From contig LVBK01000012.1 in NCBI GenBank assembly GCA_001604385.1, forward strand, positions 1 through 62,966: a stretch of 62,966 nucleotides of DNA. The letters are read 5' to 3'. This document shows, piece after piece, positions 17,173 through 25,874 of this stretch (positions are counted from its first letter, which is position 1; the number at the start of each line of letters is the position of its first letter). The position numbers and the translations under genes were made by a program. Origin of the DNA: Spirochaetales bacterium Spiro_09 (GTDB lineage: Bacteria; Spirochaetota; Spirochaetia; Treponematales; Treponemataceae). Under the pieces are notes generated by a model. The model searched no databases, was not told the origin of the DNA, and saw nothing but the letters and a program-made list of their open reading frames with translations.

Positions 17173-17949
17173 TCACGCGCGCGCCTTCTTGGGCAGTAAG
17201 GGTACGAGAATCGAGGTTCCCGTTTTGTATGCAATATAAGCCGGATCGTCTCCCCATTTCCTGTCGGCCGACTTTTCAAGCAGCGGGATACCGCTGACAT
17301 ATATCAGCAAAAGGGTAATGAAAAGCGGTCCAATGAGAGTCAACCAGTATAATCCGCTGAAAACCGTCATTCCAGCAAGTCCTATTCCCCACCAAACCAG
17401 CATTTCTCCGAAATAATTGGGATGCCGGGAGAACTTCCACAAACCGGTAGCCATAAAAGATGAACCGCCTGAAATCTTGTACCGGTATTTTTGGGCATCG
17501 GAGACAGCTTCTATGATCAGTCCCGCCGCATACACAACAAGAGCGGGCACAAGATGAACGACGCTTACCGATGCGGCATTTCCGCGTGAGCGCATAATGG
17601 CCCAGACCGGAAGCATGACGATGGCGACGGTTATGGCCTGAAGAGCCCAAAAGGAACCGAAGGCAATAATGCTGTTCCGCCGGTTATCAAAACGGTGATC
17701 AACCTTGATGTGCAGGATTCTCCAGAACAGGTATCCGCCAAGGCGTACGGCCCACAGGACAACCATGACGAGGGGAAGAATCTGTACCAGATACGCCGGT
17801 TGTTCCGAAATAAACAATAGGACGGACAGGAGCACGAAAGTCAGGCTGTACGTAATATCCGTTAACACGTCGGTCTTAAACACGGCCGCGAACAGGAAGA
17901 AAAAGGCATTGAGCGCGATTGACGCAAGAAACACATGTATCAGATTCAT
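17173..17949 (-). CDS. DUF1295 / steroid 5-alpha-reductase-like membrane protein
   Basis: A 258-residue polytopic membrane protein with about six to seven hydrophobic segments. The C-terminal pattern, TGLWKFSRHPNYFGEMLVWWG, is the hallmark of DUF1295 proteins and related isoprenyl or lipid methyltransferase/reductase folds. A GGAGG stands before the start, and TATAAT is visible at 17980-17985. It is 17 nt upstream of the DegV fusion on the same strand, so a lipid-linked role for both is plausible. The substrate is unknown. Confidence 0.88.
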   Translation of the reverse strand: MNLIHVFLASIALNAFFFLFAAVFKTDVLTDITYSLTFVLLSVLLFISEQPAYLVQILPLVMVVLWAVRLGGYLFWRILHIKVDHRFDNRRNSIIAFGSFWALQAITVAIVMLPVWAIMRSRGNAASVSVVHLVPALVVYAAGLIIEAVSDAQKYRYKISGGSSFMATGLWKFSRHPNYFGEMLVWWGIGLAGMTVFSGLYWLTLIGPLFITLLLIYVSGIPLLEKSADRKWGDDPAYIAYKTGTSILVPLLPKKARA

Positions 17950-18027
17950 ATTTTCCTCCGTATCTACTTACATATTTGTATTATACCCCGTATTTCGTAC
18001 TATGCACCGTGATTTTGTCACCTATAG

Positions 18028-19404
18028 CTAACTTTTTTCTTCGGATCCGGAAATCGAGAAACGCTTCATTTTCCGCCACAGGGTTGAGGTGTTCATGTCG
18101 AGCATGTCGGCGGTTTTTCTTCTATTCCAGTTATTTTCCTCAAGGGCTTCCAGAATAACCGCACGCTCGGCCTCTTCCCTGACCCGGAAAATCCGTGCGG
18201 CAGCCGGCTGAACCGGAACGGGAGACTCCAATCCGTAGGCATCAGGGAAGGAGCCGGCCATTTCCGGGGGAAGGTGTTCGAGCCCGGCGGAATGACCGGA
18301 ACTCAGGACAACCGCACGCTCAAGCGCATTTTCCAGCTCCCGTATGTTTCCGGGCCAATGCCAGGAGTACAGGGCGGACCAGAGGTCGCTCGTCAAACGC
18401 ACAGCTCCCTTTCCCGTTCTCTCCTGTATGCGTTGAAGAAGGGCGGCAACCAGATCGGGCAGGTCTTCCTTGCGCTCCCGAAGGGGCGGAAGATCAAGGC
18501 GGATAACGTTAATGCGGTAATACAGGTCGCTGCGGAACGTGCCGTCCTGTACCATGGCCGACAGGTCCCGGTTGGTGGCGCAGACTATGCGCACATCTGT
18601 TTTCACCGTCTTTTCGGACCCAAGCGGTTGATATTCCCTTTCCTGCAACACGCGTAAAAGCTTGACCTGCAGGGCAAGGGGAATTTCCCCAATTTCATCC
18701 AGAAAAAGCGTCCCGCCGCGCGCACCAGAAAATCGGCCGGGATAGTCCCGGTCGGCTCCGGTAAACGCGCCCTTCCGATACCCGAAGAGCTCCGATTCAA
18801 GCAGGTTCTCGGGCAAGGCACCGCAATTCACCGCGACAAAGGGACCCGCCTGACGAGGACTGAGCCGGTGTATCTGACGGGCGAACACTTCCTTGCCCGT
18901 ACCGGTTTCTCCCTGTATCAGAATGGTCGTATCGCTTTGCGCGACAGACGGAAGAATGGAAAGAAGATGTTCCATGGACCGGCTCCGACTGGTAAATGAG
19001 CCATTGTCCTGCTTTTCACGCAATTCCTTTTTCAAATCTTCAAGCTCGCTCAAATCGCGAAACGTTTCCGCGCCGCCAAGGACGCGACCTTCATCATCAC
19101 TCAATATTGCCGTCGATACGCTGATGGGAATGCGCCTGCCGTCCTTGCGGACACAGTATCCGCTGCGGTCAATAAGAGGTTTGCCCGTCTTCATGGTTTT
19201 TCCCAGCGGACAGGAGGATTCGCACATGTTTGATTTGAACACTTCAAAACAATTTTGCCCAATCGCGTCCTTTCTGCTGACGCCCGTGATGCGTTCTGCG
19301 GCCCGGTTAAAGGACGTAATTTTCCATTCGCGGTCTACGGTAAAGACGCCGTCGGAAATGCTTTCGAGAATGGAGGAAGTCAGATTGTTGTCCGCGTTTT
19401 CCAT
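18028..19404 (-). CDS. Sigma-54-dependent transcriptional activator with PAS sensor
   Basis: A 458-residue NtrC-type activator. A PAS domain (about residues 8-125) contains [13 protein letters not shown], a two-Cys motif that may be redox or metal sensing. The AAA+ domain has Walker A GETGTGKE, the sigma-54 contact loop GAFTGA and Walker B FLDEI. A Fis-type helix-turn-helix ends it ([20 protein letters not shown]). The start at 19404 has no Shine-Dalgarno; TATACT lies 7 nt upstream on the minus strand. It is a good candidate to act on the sigma-54 promoters at 13957 and 14957. Confidence 0.92.
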   Translation of the reverse strand: MENADNNLTSSILESISDGVFTVDREWKITSFNRAAERITGVSRKDAIGQNCFEVFKSNMCESSCPLGKTMKTGKPLIDRSGYCVRKDGRRIPISVSTAILSDDEGRVLGGAETFRDLSELEDLKKELREKQDNGSFTSRSRSMEHLLSILPSVAQSDTTILIQGETGTGKEVFARQIHRLSPRQAGPFVAVNCGALPENLLESELFGYRKGAFTGADRDYPGRFSGARGGTLFLDEIGEIPLALQVKLLRVLQEREYQPLGSEKTVKTDVRIVCATNRDLSAMVQDGTFRSDLYYRINVIRLDLPPLRERKEDLPDLVAALLQRIQERTGKGAVRLTSDLWSALYSWHWPGNIRELENALERAVVLSSGHSAGLEHLPPEMAGSFPDAYGLESPVPVQPAAARIFRVREEAERAVILEALEENNWNRRKTADMLDMNTSTLWRKMKRFSISGSEEKS

Positions 19405-19411
19405 GCCGATC

Positions 19412-19417
19412 AGTATA
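19412..19417 (-). promoter_or_regulatory. -10 box of the sigma-54 activator gene
   Basis: TATACT on the minus strand ends 7 nt before the ATG at 19404, giving a leaderless mRNA. The -35 region is poor, so it may need an activator; LysR regulators often control divergent neighbours. Confidence 0.5.
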
Positions 19418-19435
19418 CCATACCCGCCCCCTTGG

Positions 19436-19464
19436 TTGACAGCACGGACAATGGTGCGTATAAC
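19436..19464 (+). promoter_or_regulatory. Promoter of the LysR gene, predicting a leaderless mRNA
   Basis: TTGACA (19436-19441, perfect), a 17-bp spacer and TATAAC (19459-19464). The ATG at 19472 follows after 7 nt, so the transcript should begin at or beside it. This is the clearest example of the pattern in the window. Confidence 0.8.
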
Positions 19465-19471
19465 GGGACAC

Positions 19472-20392
19472 ATGACCCTTCAACAGCTCAAGTATGCGGC
19501 GGGGGTTGCCCGCTCGCTGTCGATAAACGAGGCAGCGTCAAAACTGTATATTTCACAACCCAGCCTGTCCACCGCGATTCGCGACCTGGAGCAGGAAATC
19601 GGCATCCGCATTTTCGACCGTTCCCGGCGCGGCATTACCGTCACGGCGGAAGGAGCCGAATTTCTCGGCTATGCCCGCCAGATTCTGGAGCAGGCGGAGC
19701 TACTTGAAACCCGTTATACCGGAAAAACGCGCGGAAAGCAGCTTTTTTCCGTTTCAACCCAGCACTATGCCTTCGCGGTGAACGCCTTTGTCGGGACAAT
19801 CCGCGAACTGGGTCTTGAAGAATACGAATGCACCCTGCGTGAAACAAAAACCCACGATATAATCGAGGACGTTACCCAACTGAAAAGCGATATCGGCATC
19901 CTGTATACAAACGATTTTAACCGGCGGGTTTTACACAAGGTATTTCACGACAATAAACTGGTCTTTCATCCGCTTTTTACCGCCCGACCGCACATCTTTG
20001 TCAGCGCACATCACCCGCTCGCGCTCAGGGAGAAAGTTTCCGTCCAGGATCTTGAGCCATGGCCCTGCCTGAGCTTCGAACAAGGAGAACACAATTCCTT
20101 CCATTATTCAGAGGAGATTCTCAGTACGCGGATTGTGCAAAAAAGCATCCGCGTCAGTGACCGGGCAACGCTTTTCAACCTGCTCATAGGTCTTGACGGC
20201 TACACCATTTCAACCGGGGTGCTGACCACCGATCTGAACGGAAACGCCATCGTGAGCGTTCCCCTTGAAAGCAGCGAGACAATCACGGTCGGCTGGATTT
20301 CACGCGAGGGCGTTCAGGAAGGCTACGTACTTTCCCGGTATCTGGAAAAACTGAAAGAACTTGTCGGCGGAGAAGAGGCCCTTCACGGATGA
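19472..20392 (+). CDS. LysR-type regulator of the MtaR/CmbR (methionine/cysteine) group
   Basis: A 306-residue LysR regulator: winged helix-turn-helix at residues 1-60 and a two-lobed effector domain. Stretches such as [37 protein letters not shown] and [19 protein letters not shown] match, from memory, the streptococcal and lactococcal MtaR/CmbR proteins that control methionine and cysteine genes. A MET-box like theirs stands before metE at 30840. The start has no Shine-Dalgarno and lies 7 nt after a -10 box. It is divergent from the sigma-54 activator. Confidence 0.88.
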   Translation: MTLQQLKYAAGVARSLSINEAASKLYISQPSLSTAIRDLEQEIGIRIFDRSRRGITVTAEGAEFLGYARQILEQAELLETRYTGKTRGKQLFSVSTQHYAFAVNAFVGTIRELGLEEYECTLRETKTHDIIEDVTQLKSDIGILYTNDFNRRVLHKVFHDNKLVFHPLFTARPHIFVSAHHPLALREKVSVQDLEPWPCLSFEQGEHNSFHYSEEILSTRIVQKSIRVSDRATLFNLLIGLDGYTISTGVLTTDLNGNAIVSVPLESSETITVGWISREGVQEGYVLSRYLEKLKELVGGEEALHG

Positions 20393-20414
20393 AGGTTCCT
20401 TTTCTCCGCTTCTA

Positions 20415-20443
20415 TTGTTTTCGGAAAACCCACCTCCTATACT
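20415..20443 (+). promoter_or_regulatory. Promoter of the corrinoid-signalling operon
   Basis: TTGTTT (20415-20420), a 17-bp spacer and TATACT (20438-20443). The start site would be near 20450, leaving a short leader with the Shine-Dalgarno GGGAG. Confidence 0.6.
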
Positions 20444-20461
20444 TGAACTACGGGAGACAGG

Positions 20462-21376
20462 ATGAACGAAACAGAACAAAAACATATTTTGCTGGTCGAA
20501 GACGAATCCCTGACTGCCCAGATTGAAGGGCGCCACCTCAAATCGCTCGGCTACACGCTGACCAAGGTCAGTTCCGGGGAACAGGCAATCCAGATTGTCC
20601 GGACCGAGGACCCTCCTCCGGACCTTATCCTGATGGACATATTTCTGGGCGACGGCATGGACGGCACGGATGCGGCCGAACAAATTCTGGCCATCGCTGA
20701 CATACCGATCGTCTTTGTGTCCTCCCATATCGAGCGTGAAATTGTAGAGCGCACGGAACGCATTTCGTCGTACGGCTTTGTGTTCAAGGACGCCGGCTTT
20801 CCCGTACTCGAAGCGACGATAAAAATGGCCTTCAAGCTCCACGAGGCACGGAGCCGCTACTTCGATATCTTTTCGCATTCCATAAACGGCTTGTGCGTGT
20901 GCAAGATTATCGAGGATGAAGGAGGCGAACCAAGCGACTTTGAATGCGTCATGGCAAACAGGGCGTTTCAGGTTCACACAGGGCTTTTTAGCGCAAGTAT
21001 TGAAGGAAAACGCCTGCATCAGCTGTTTAAGGGTCCGGAAGCCAGCCTGATATGGAACGCCATATGGAAGGCGCTCAGGGAACCGGGACCTGCGCCGCAC
21101 GAACTGTATTATGAACCCACCGGGGAATGGTATGCCATGCAGGCCTTTCATCTGAAAAACCGCGAATTCACCCTTATTATTGAAAACACCACCGATATCA
21201 AACAGTCCGAGGAAACCCTGCACAGAAAAATAGGGGAGCTTGAACGCTTTCACCGACTGACCGTTGACCGCGAACTGGAGATGATCAAGCTCAAGCGCGA
21301 GGTGAACGAGCTGTGCCGGGAACTGGGACGCGAAGAACGATACCGTATCAGGGGAGACACCGATGCACAACCATGA
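20462..21376 (+). CDS. Response regulator with receiver and PAS domains
   Basis: A 304-residue protein. Residues 1-125 are a receiver domain with acidic pocket VEDES and the phospho-acceptor Asp in LILMDIFLGDG. A PAS-like domain (about 135-255) follows, then a charged coiled coil. No DNA-binding or enzymatic output is visible, so it may work by protein contact. It is the first gene of a run of eight same-strand genes. Its end overlaps the corrinoid-protein gene by 14 nt. Confidence 0.9.
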   Translation: MNETEQKHILLVEDESLTAQIEGRHLKSLGYTLTKVSSGEQAIQIVRTEDPPPDLILMDIFLGDGMDGTDAAEQILAIADIPIVFVSSHIEREIVERTERISSYGFVFKDAGFPVLEATIKMAFKLHEARSRYFDIFSHSINGLCVCKIIEDEGGEPSDFECVMANRAFQVHTGLFSASIEGKRLHQLFKGPEASLIWNAIWKALREPGPAPHELYYEPTGEWYAMQAFHLKNREFTLIIENTTDIKQSEETLHRKIGELERFHRLTVDRELEMIKLKREVNELCRELGREERYRIRGDTDAQP

Positions 21377-22037
21377 AGACAGCGAGCGCACCGCCGAACT
21401 GGCCCTTACCCTTTTCGGTTACTTTACCAGCGGAAAATTGAACGAATCGACCAGGCTTATTCACGACTGGGCGGACACCCATGGTTACCGGAGCGCGATA
21501 GAAGAGGTCCTCGAACCGGCGTTGGTACGCGTCGGCACCGAATGGACGCGCGACAATATCAGCCTAGCCGCAGGCTATCTTGCCGGAAAAGTCGCCGAGG
21601 ACACCATTAACATCGCCATAGCCAAACAGGAAGTCATCAGCGAATACAAGGGTACGGCCGTCATCGGAAACAGCGAGGACGACTACCATTCGCTGGGCAG
21701 GAAACTGGTCGGCATTTTCCTGATGACGGCGGGTTGGAAGGTGGTCGATCTGGGAAACGACGTCCTGGCGAAAACCTTTGTCGACACCGCCCTTGCCGAA
21801 GGAGCTCACGTCATCGGCGTGTCGGCAATGATGCTGACGACCGCGAGAAATATACTTTCGGTACGCAAGGAAATTGACAGTCGGGGGCTTGCCTCGACAC
21901 TCAAGCTTGCGGTCGGCGGAGCGGTATTCAAGATGCGGCCGGAACTGGTTACCGAAGTCGGGGGTGACGGCATGACCCTTACAGCGGTCGATGTTCCCTC
22001 CCTTTTCGAGCGCTTGCAGAAGGAGGCAACCTCATGA
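21363..22037 (+). CDS. Corrinoid (B12-binding) protein
   Basis: A 224-residue two-domain protein like MtaC/MtbC and the B12 part of methionine synthase. A helical cap covers residues 1-90. The Rossmann-like domain carries DDYHSLG, i.e. the DxHxxG motif whose His ligates cobalt, plus GVSAMMLTT and AVGGAVF downstream. It is encoded between a response regulator and a UroD-type methyltransferase homologue, with overlapping starts. No reductive activase (RamA type) or substrate methyltransferase (MtaB/MttB type) is encoded nearby. Confidence 0.93.
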   Translation: MHNHEDSERTAELALTLFGYFTSGKLNESTRLIHDWADTHGYRSAIEEVLEPALVRVGTEWTRDNISLAAGYLAGKVAEDTINIAIAKQEVISEYKGTAVIGNSEDDYHSLGRKLVGIFLMTAGWKVVDLGNDVLAKTFVDTALAEGAHVIGVSAMMLTTARNILSVRKEIDSRGLASTLKLAVGGAVFKMRPELVTEVGGDGMTLTAVDVPSLFERLQKEATS

Positions 22038-23056
22038 CAAGCCTGGAAAGGATTCTGGCCGCCATGCAGGGAATAGAAACCGACCGGAGAGCCTTCACGT
22101 TGATTACGAGTCTCTATGGCGGGCGTCTTACCGGCGTGTCGCCCCATGACTATTTTCACGATCCTGAACGCTACCTTGCCGGTCAAAAAGCCGTCTACGA
22201 ACTTTCAGGCCAGGACATCCTTTTTTCCCCGTTCTGTTTCGCGCGCGAGGCGGAGGCCTATGGCGGACAGGCGCACTGGTTTCCCGACGGACCGCCCAAC
22301 ATCAAAAAACCCGGCATCCCGAATGCCCGGGTCTTTCTTGACCGGCCCATGCCCGACAGTACGACAAGCGCCCCCCACACGTTCATAACGGAAACAATCC
22401 GCCTCGTTTCAAAGGAATTTTCAGGACGCGTGCCGGTATGCGCGGTCATGGTATCGCCCGCCGAGATTCCGGTTCTTGCCATGGGCCTTGACGCGTGGAT
22501 TGAAACGCTTATCACCGACCCGGAGACCGCTAGCCGGGTACTGGACCGGTGCGCCCGCTGGTTTTCGGCCCGTGCCAACGAATTGCTTGCGGCGGGGGCG
22601 GCCTTTATCGCGAGTCCCATGGAGTTTATCAATCCCGCAATCCTTTTTCCCCGGCTTATTGATGAACTTGTCCTGCCGGCATTGCGAACAGCCCTTGCGG
22701 AAATCAGGGGACCGGTCGTATTGCACCACGGAGGAAACCCGGTCAATGCGCACCTGGAAACGTGGGCCACGCTACCCGGTGTGGCCGGATTCGCGCTCGA
22801 CAACCGGGATTCCATACCGGAAGCCCGTTCGACCGTCGGGGAGAGTCCGCTTCTTCTGGGTAACCTGAGCGCGGCAGCCCTTCCCTTCCTCGACATACCG
22901 ACCGTCCGAAAACTCTGCCTCAATATGCTGGAGACAAACAGGGCCGACCCGCGCTGGATATTGTGCACGGCGGGAGCGGACGTTCCCTGGAACACAGGCG
23001 AACAGACTATCTCGACTATCGGACACACTGTACGGGAATTTGGCGGCGCGCAATGA
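22034..23056 (+). CDS. Uroporphyrinogen decarboxylase-family (MtaA-like) protein
   Basis: A 340-residue TIM-barrel protein of the UroD/MtaA/CmuA family, partner of corrinoid proteins. ASPMEFINP and the barrel pattern are normal. In MtaA, zinc is held by a HxC motif and a later Cys. Here the equivalent stretches read VLHHGGNP and CTAGADVP by eye, with Gly and Ala where Cys are expected. If that alignment holds, thiol methylation is unlikely. It is coupled to its neighbours by ATGA overlaps on both sides. Confidence 0.85.
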   Translation: MTSLERILAAMQGIETDRRAFTLITSLYGGRLTGVSPHDYFHDPERYLAGQKAVYELSGQDILFSPFCFAREAEAYGGQAHWFPDGPPNIKKPGIPNARVFLDRPMPDSTTSAPHTFITETIRLVSKEFSGRVPVCAVMVSPAEIPVLAMGLDAWIETLITDPETASRVLDRCARWFSARANELLAAGAAFIASPMEFINPAILFPRLIDELVLPALRTALAEIRGPVVLHHGGNPVNAHLETWATLPGVAGFALDNRDSIPEARSTVGESPLLLGNLSAAALPFLDIPTVRKLCLNMLETNRADPRWILCTAGADVPWNTGEQTISTIGHTVREFGGAQ

Positions 23057-23661
23057 CAGGGGTCAGAATTATTGCCTGCTCGGTGCTGCACCATGAAATT
23101 ACCGCCATTCTTCCCGCCCTGTCGAAAGGTCGCCGCATCGAAACGGTCTTTCCCGATTCTATTCTGCACATGAAACCGCACCTTTTACAGAAACATCTGG
23201 AAACCCTTTTGGCGGACGGCGTTCCCAGCGTCCTGATTTATGGAGATTGCGCGCCGGCAATAGATGAAATATGCTCTTCAATACCAAACGCTCGCTATAC
23301 GCGAATTCATGGTGTAAACTGTACGGAGATAACGGTGGGAACCGAGCGGTATGCCCAACTTCGAAAGGAGCGGGCCTTCGTCATTTTCCCCGAATGGGCG
23401 TGTCGTTGGAGGGAAATCTTCGAGGAAGGCATGGGCTTTCGGACAGCGGAGCTGGCCCGTCTTTTTATGCAGGAACACCGCTCCCGTTTCGTCTACATAG
23501 ATACCGCGCTGGTACCGATCCCCCTCCGGCACCTTGAAGACATGAAAGAGTATTTCGGTTTACCCGTCGAGATCGAAAAGGCGGGACTGAATATTCTCGG
23601 GGAAAATCTTGAACTGTGTATCCGGGAGCTTGAGAGAACCGATGAAAGCGGACGAACTTAA
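23053..23661 (+). CDS. DUF1638 protein
   Basis: A 202-residue protein of the DUF1638 family, known mostly from corrinoid methyltransferase loci in anaerobes. Conserved-looking Cys lie in IIACSVLHHE, LIYGDCAPA, VNCTEI and EWACRW. The fold is probably Rossmann-like. The ATG at 23053 overlaps the stop of the preceding gene. A longer in-frame start lies inside that gene. The biochemical role is unknown. Confidence 0.82.
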   Translation: MTGVRIIACSVLHHEITAILPALSKGRRIETVFPDSILHMKPHLLQKHLETLLADGVPSVLIYGDCAPAIDEICSSIPNARYTRIHGVNCTEITVGTERYAQLRKERAFVIFPEWACRWREIFEEGMGFRTAELARLFMQEHRSRFVYIDTALVPIPLRHLEDMKEYFGLPVEIEKAGLNILGENLELCIRELERTDESGRT

Positions 23662-25831
23662 TACTGACAGACTCTCGCTCCTTTTACAGGAAAGCCTGAT
23701 TGTTGACATTCTCAAATACAGCAAGGACTTTGGATCGTGCGCCCGCTATATAACCGAACAAATCCGGGAAATCATCGCGGCCAGGATTGTCGCACTTGCC
23801 GAACGCGAAGTAGACGGGATGTGGACGATTACCGGATTATGTCCCGAACGCCGCCGATCCTTTTTCGACAACCCCACGGCAATCTCCTTTCTTGACCGGG
23901 CGTCAACCGACACAAAGAGCCGTCTGGTCACCCCCTCCGATACCGGGGAAGGAACCTTCCTTTCCGCCCTGGACCTTGGTCCGTCCTTTGTCATTCCATT
24001 GCTCGATGACACCGAAATTTTGGGCTTTCTCCTCATACTGGACATGATGGACACCAGCAATTCGGCGCAAATTCTCGATGGCCTCGCTTCTTTGTCGCCC
24101 CTTCTTGCCCTCGTTTTGAGAAACGCCATATTGTACCGGACAATGGAAAGCCAGGTAGAGAAAAAAACGAGAGACCTTGCGAAAAGCGAGGAGGAATACC
24201 GCCTTTTGTTCACCAAGGCAGGAGACCCTATTGCCTATCATGACGCGAACGGTTCGATTCTCCGCGCGAACGAATCATTTATCAAAACCTTCGGATACAG
24301 CGAAGCGGAGCTTGTGTCCCTGGACACCTCGGTCATTTTTTCTGCGAAACTGCCGACGTTCGACGAATTAGGATCCGAAGGGGACCTCCTCTATGAAGCG
24401 ACGGGAATAACAAAAGGCGGCCAGCACATTCCCTTCGGCATACGCACCCATGCGCTGAAAATAGGCGATGAACCCGTTTTGATGAGCATTTGCCGGGATA
24501 TGGCGGAACAAAAACGCTACGAGCGGGCCCTTGAGTCCCGGGTTGTCGCGCTGACGGAGCCGATGCCGGAAAACCGCTCCATCAACTTCGAGGAACTGTT
24601 CGATATCCGCGACATTCAAAAGATGCAGGACGAGCTTTCACGGGCTATGGGCGTCGCAAGCATCATTACCGCTCCTGACGGAACCGCGATAACCCGGCCG
24701 GGAAACTTTACCCGCCTGTGCCGGGACATACTTTCCGGCTGTATCGGTTGTACGCATCTGAAAGAGCAATACAGTACGTCGGGTATTCACCTGTGCCCGG
24801 CAACCGGCTTGTGGATGGCAGGGGCGAAGATTGTCATTGGCGGTCGCCACATCGCGACCTGGTTTGTGGGACAAATACGGAACGAAGCCCAATCGGAGCG
24901 GAAAATCCGGGAATACGCCCGCGAGCTTTCTGTGGATGAATCGGACGCGGTACGGGCATTTTATGAGGTACCCGTCATGTCGAACGAGGCCTTTGAGCGG
25001 GTGGTCCGCATTATTGAAACCCTGACAAACCAGTTGTCCGACATGGCCTACCAGAATATCCAACAAGCGCGCTTTATCGAAGAACGGAAAAAGGCAGAGG
25101 AAGTAAAAATTGCCCGGGATGCGGCCGAGCGGGCGAACAAGGCGAAGAGCGCGTTCATTTCGAACATGAGCCACGAGCTGCGTACACCGCTCAATTCGGT
25201 CATTGCCCTCTCGGGCGTTCTGAACCGCAGACTCTCGGGAAAAATCGAGCCCGAAGAATTCAGTTATCTGGAAATCATTGAACGAAATGGCAAGCATCTG
25301 CTCGCGCTCATCAATTCGATCCTTGACCTGTCGCGCATTGAAGCGGGCAAGGAAAGTCTGGTACGGGAGAACTTTCTTGCCAGCACCCTGGTCAGGGAGA
25401 TTGCCGATCTCCTTCGGCCACAGGCAATGATGAAGGGCATTGGACTGGAATGCTTGCACGATACAACCGAAGGAAAAATTTGCAGCGACCGGGAGAAATG
25501 CCGCCACATTATCCAGAATTTAATTTCCAATGCGATAAAGTTTACCGAACAGGGATGCGTTATCATTCATGTCAAAGGCGCGCCCTCGTCGATAATCATA
25601 ACCGTGGCGGACACCGGAATCGGCATTTCTGCAAACTTTCTACCCCATGTGTTCGAAGAGTTCAGCCAGGAAGATGCAAGTCATGCCCGAAAAAACAGCG
25701 GTACCGGGCTTGGCCTGGCCATAGCGCGAAAATACGCGGAACTGCTCGGCGGCACGTTGACCGCCGAAAGCGAACAGGGAAAGGGGTCAACCTTTACGCT
25801 TGTGCTTCCGCTTGGAGTATCGCAAGGTTGA
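23642..25831 (+). CDS. Sensor histidine kinase with GAF, PAS and PocR domains
   Basis: A 729-residue kinase without obvious membrane segments. Order: a GAF-like region (1-165), PAS (about 185-300), a PocR sensor domain (about 330-490, with GCIGCTHLKEQY, HLCPATGLWMAGAKI and FVGQI), then HisKA with His in SHELRTP and an HATPase with VADTGIGIS and GTGLGLAIA. PocR domains are found in regulators of cobalamin-dependent pathways, which fits the corrinoid genes just upstream. It overlaps DUF1638 by 20 nt. Confidence 0.93.
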   Translation: MKADELNTDRLSLLLQESLIVDILKYSKDFGSCARYITEQIREIIAARIVALAEREVDGMWTITGLCPERRRSFFDNPTAISFLDRASTDTKSRLVTPSDTGEGTFLSALDLGPSFVIPLLDDTEILGFLLILDMMDTSNSAQILDGLASLSPLLALVLRNAILYRTMESQVEKKTRDLAKSEEEYRLLFTKAGDPIAYHDANGSILRANESFIKTFGYSEAELVSLDTSVIFSAKLPTFDELGSEGDLLYEATGITKGGQHIPFGIRTHALKIGDEPVLMSICRDMAEQKRYERALESRVVALTEPMPENRSINFEELFDIRDIQKMQDELSRAMGVASIITAPDGTAITRPGNFTRLCRDILSGCIGCTHLKEQYSTSGIHLCPATGLWMAGAKIVIGGRHIATWFVGQIRNEAQSERKIREYARELSVDESDAVRAFYEVPVMSNEAFERVVRIIETLTNQLSDMAYQNIQQARFIEERKKAEEVKIARDAAERANKAKSAFISNMSHELRTPLNSVIALSGVLNRRLSGKIEPEEFSYLEIIERNGKHLLALINSILDLSRIEAGKESLVRENFLASTLVREIADLLRPQAMMKGIGLECLHDTTEGKICSDREKCRHIIQNLISNAIKFTEQGCVIIHVKGAPSSIIITVADTGIGISANFLPHVFEEFSQEDASHARKNSGTGLGLAIARKYAELLGGTLTAESEQGKGSTFTLVLPLGVSQG

Positions 25832-25874
25832 GACGCTCAGGGCGTTTCAGCAAAGGGCAGGAGGAGGCCCAATC

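Noticed and set aside
20393..20461. Cobalamin riboswitch before the corrinoid operon
   Set aside because: Only 69 bp separate the genes, occupied by a normal promoter and Shine-Dalgarno.
20300..21391. Long antisense open frame (363 codons) over the response-regulator gene
   Set aside because: No family resemblance, no start signal, and codon pattern explained by the high-G+C sense gene.
24638..25507. Antisense open frame of 289 codons over the PocR kinase
   Set aside because: It mirrors a clearly recognisable kinase on the other strand and has no protein motif of its own.
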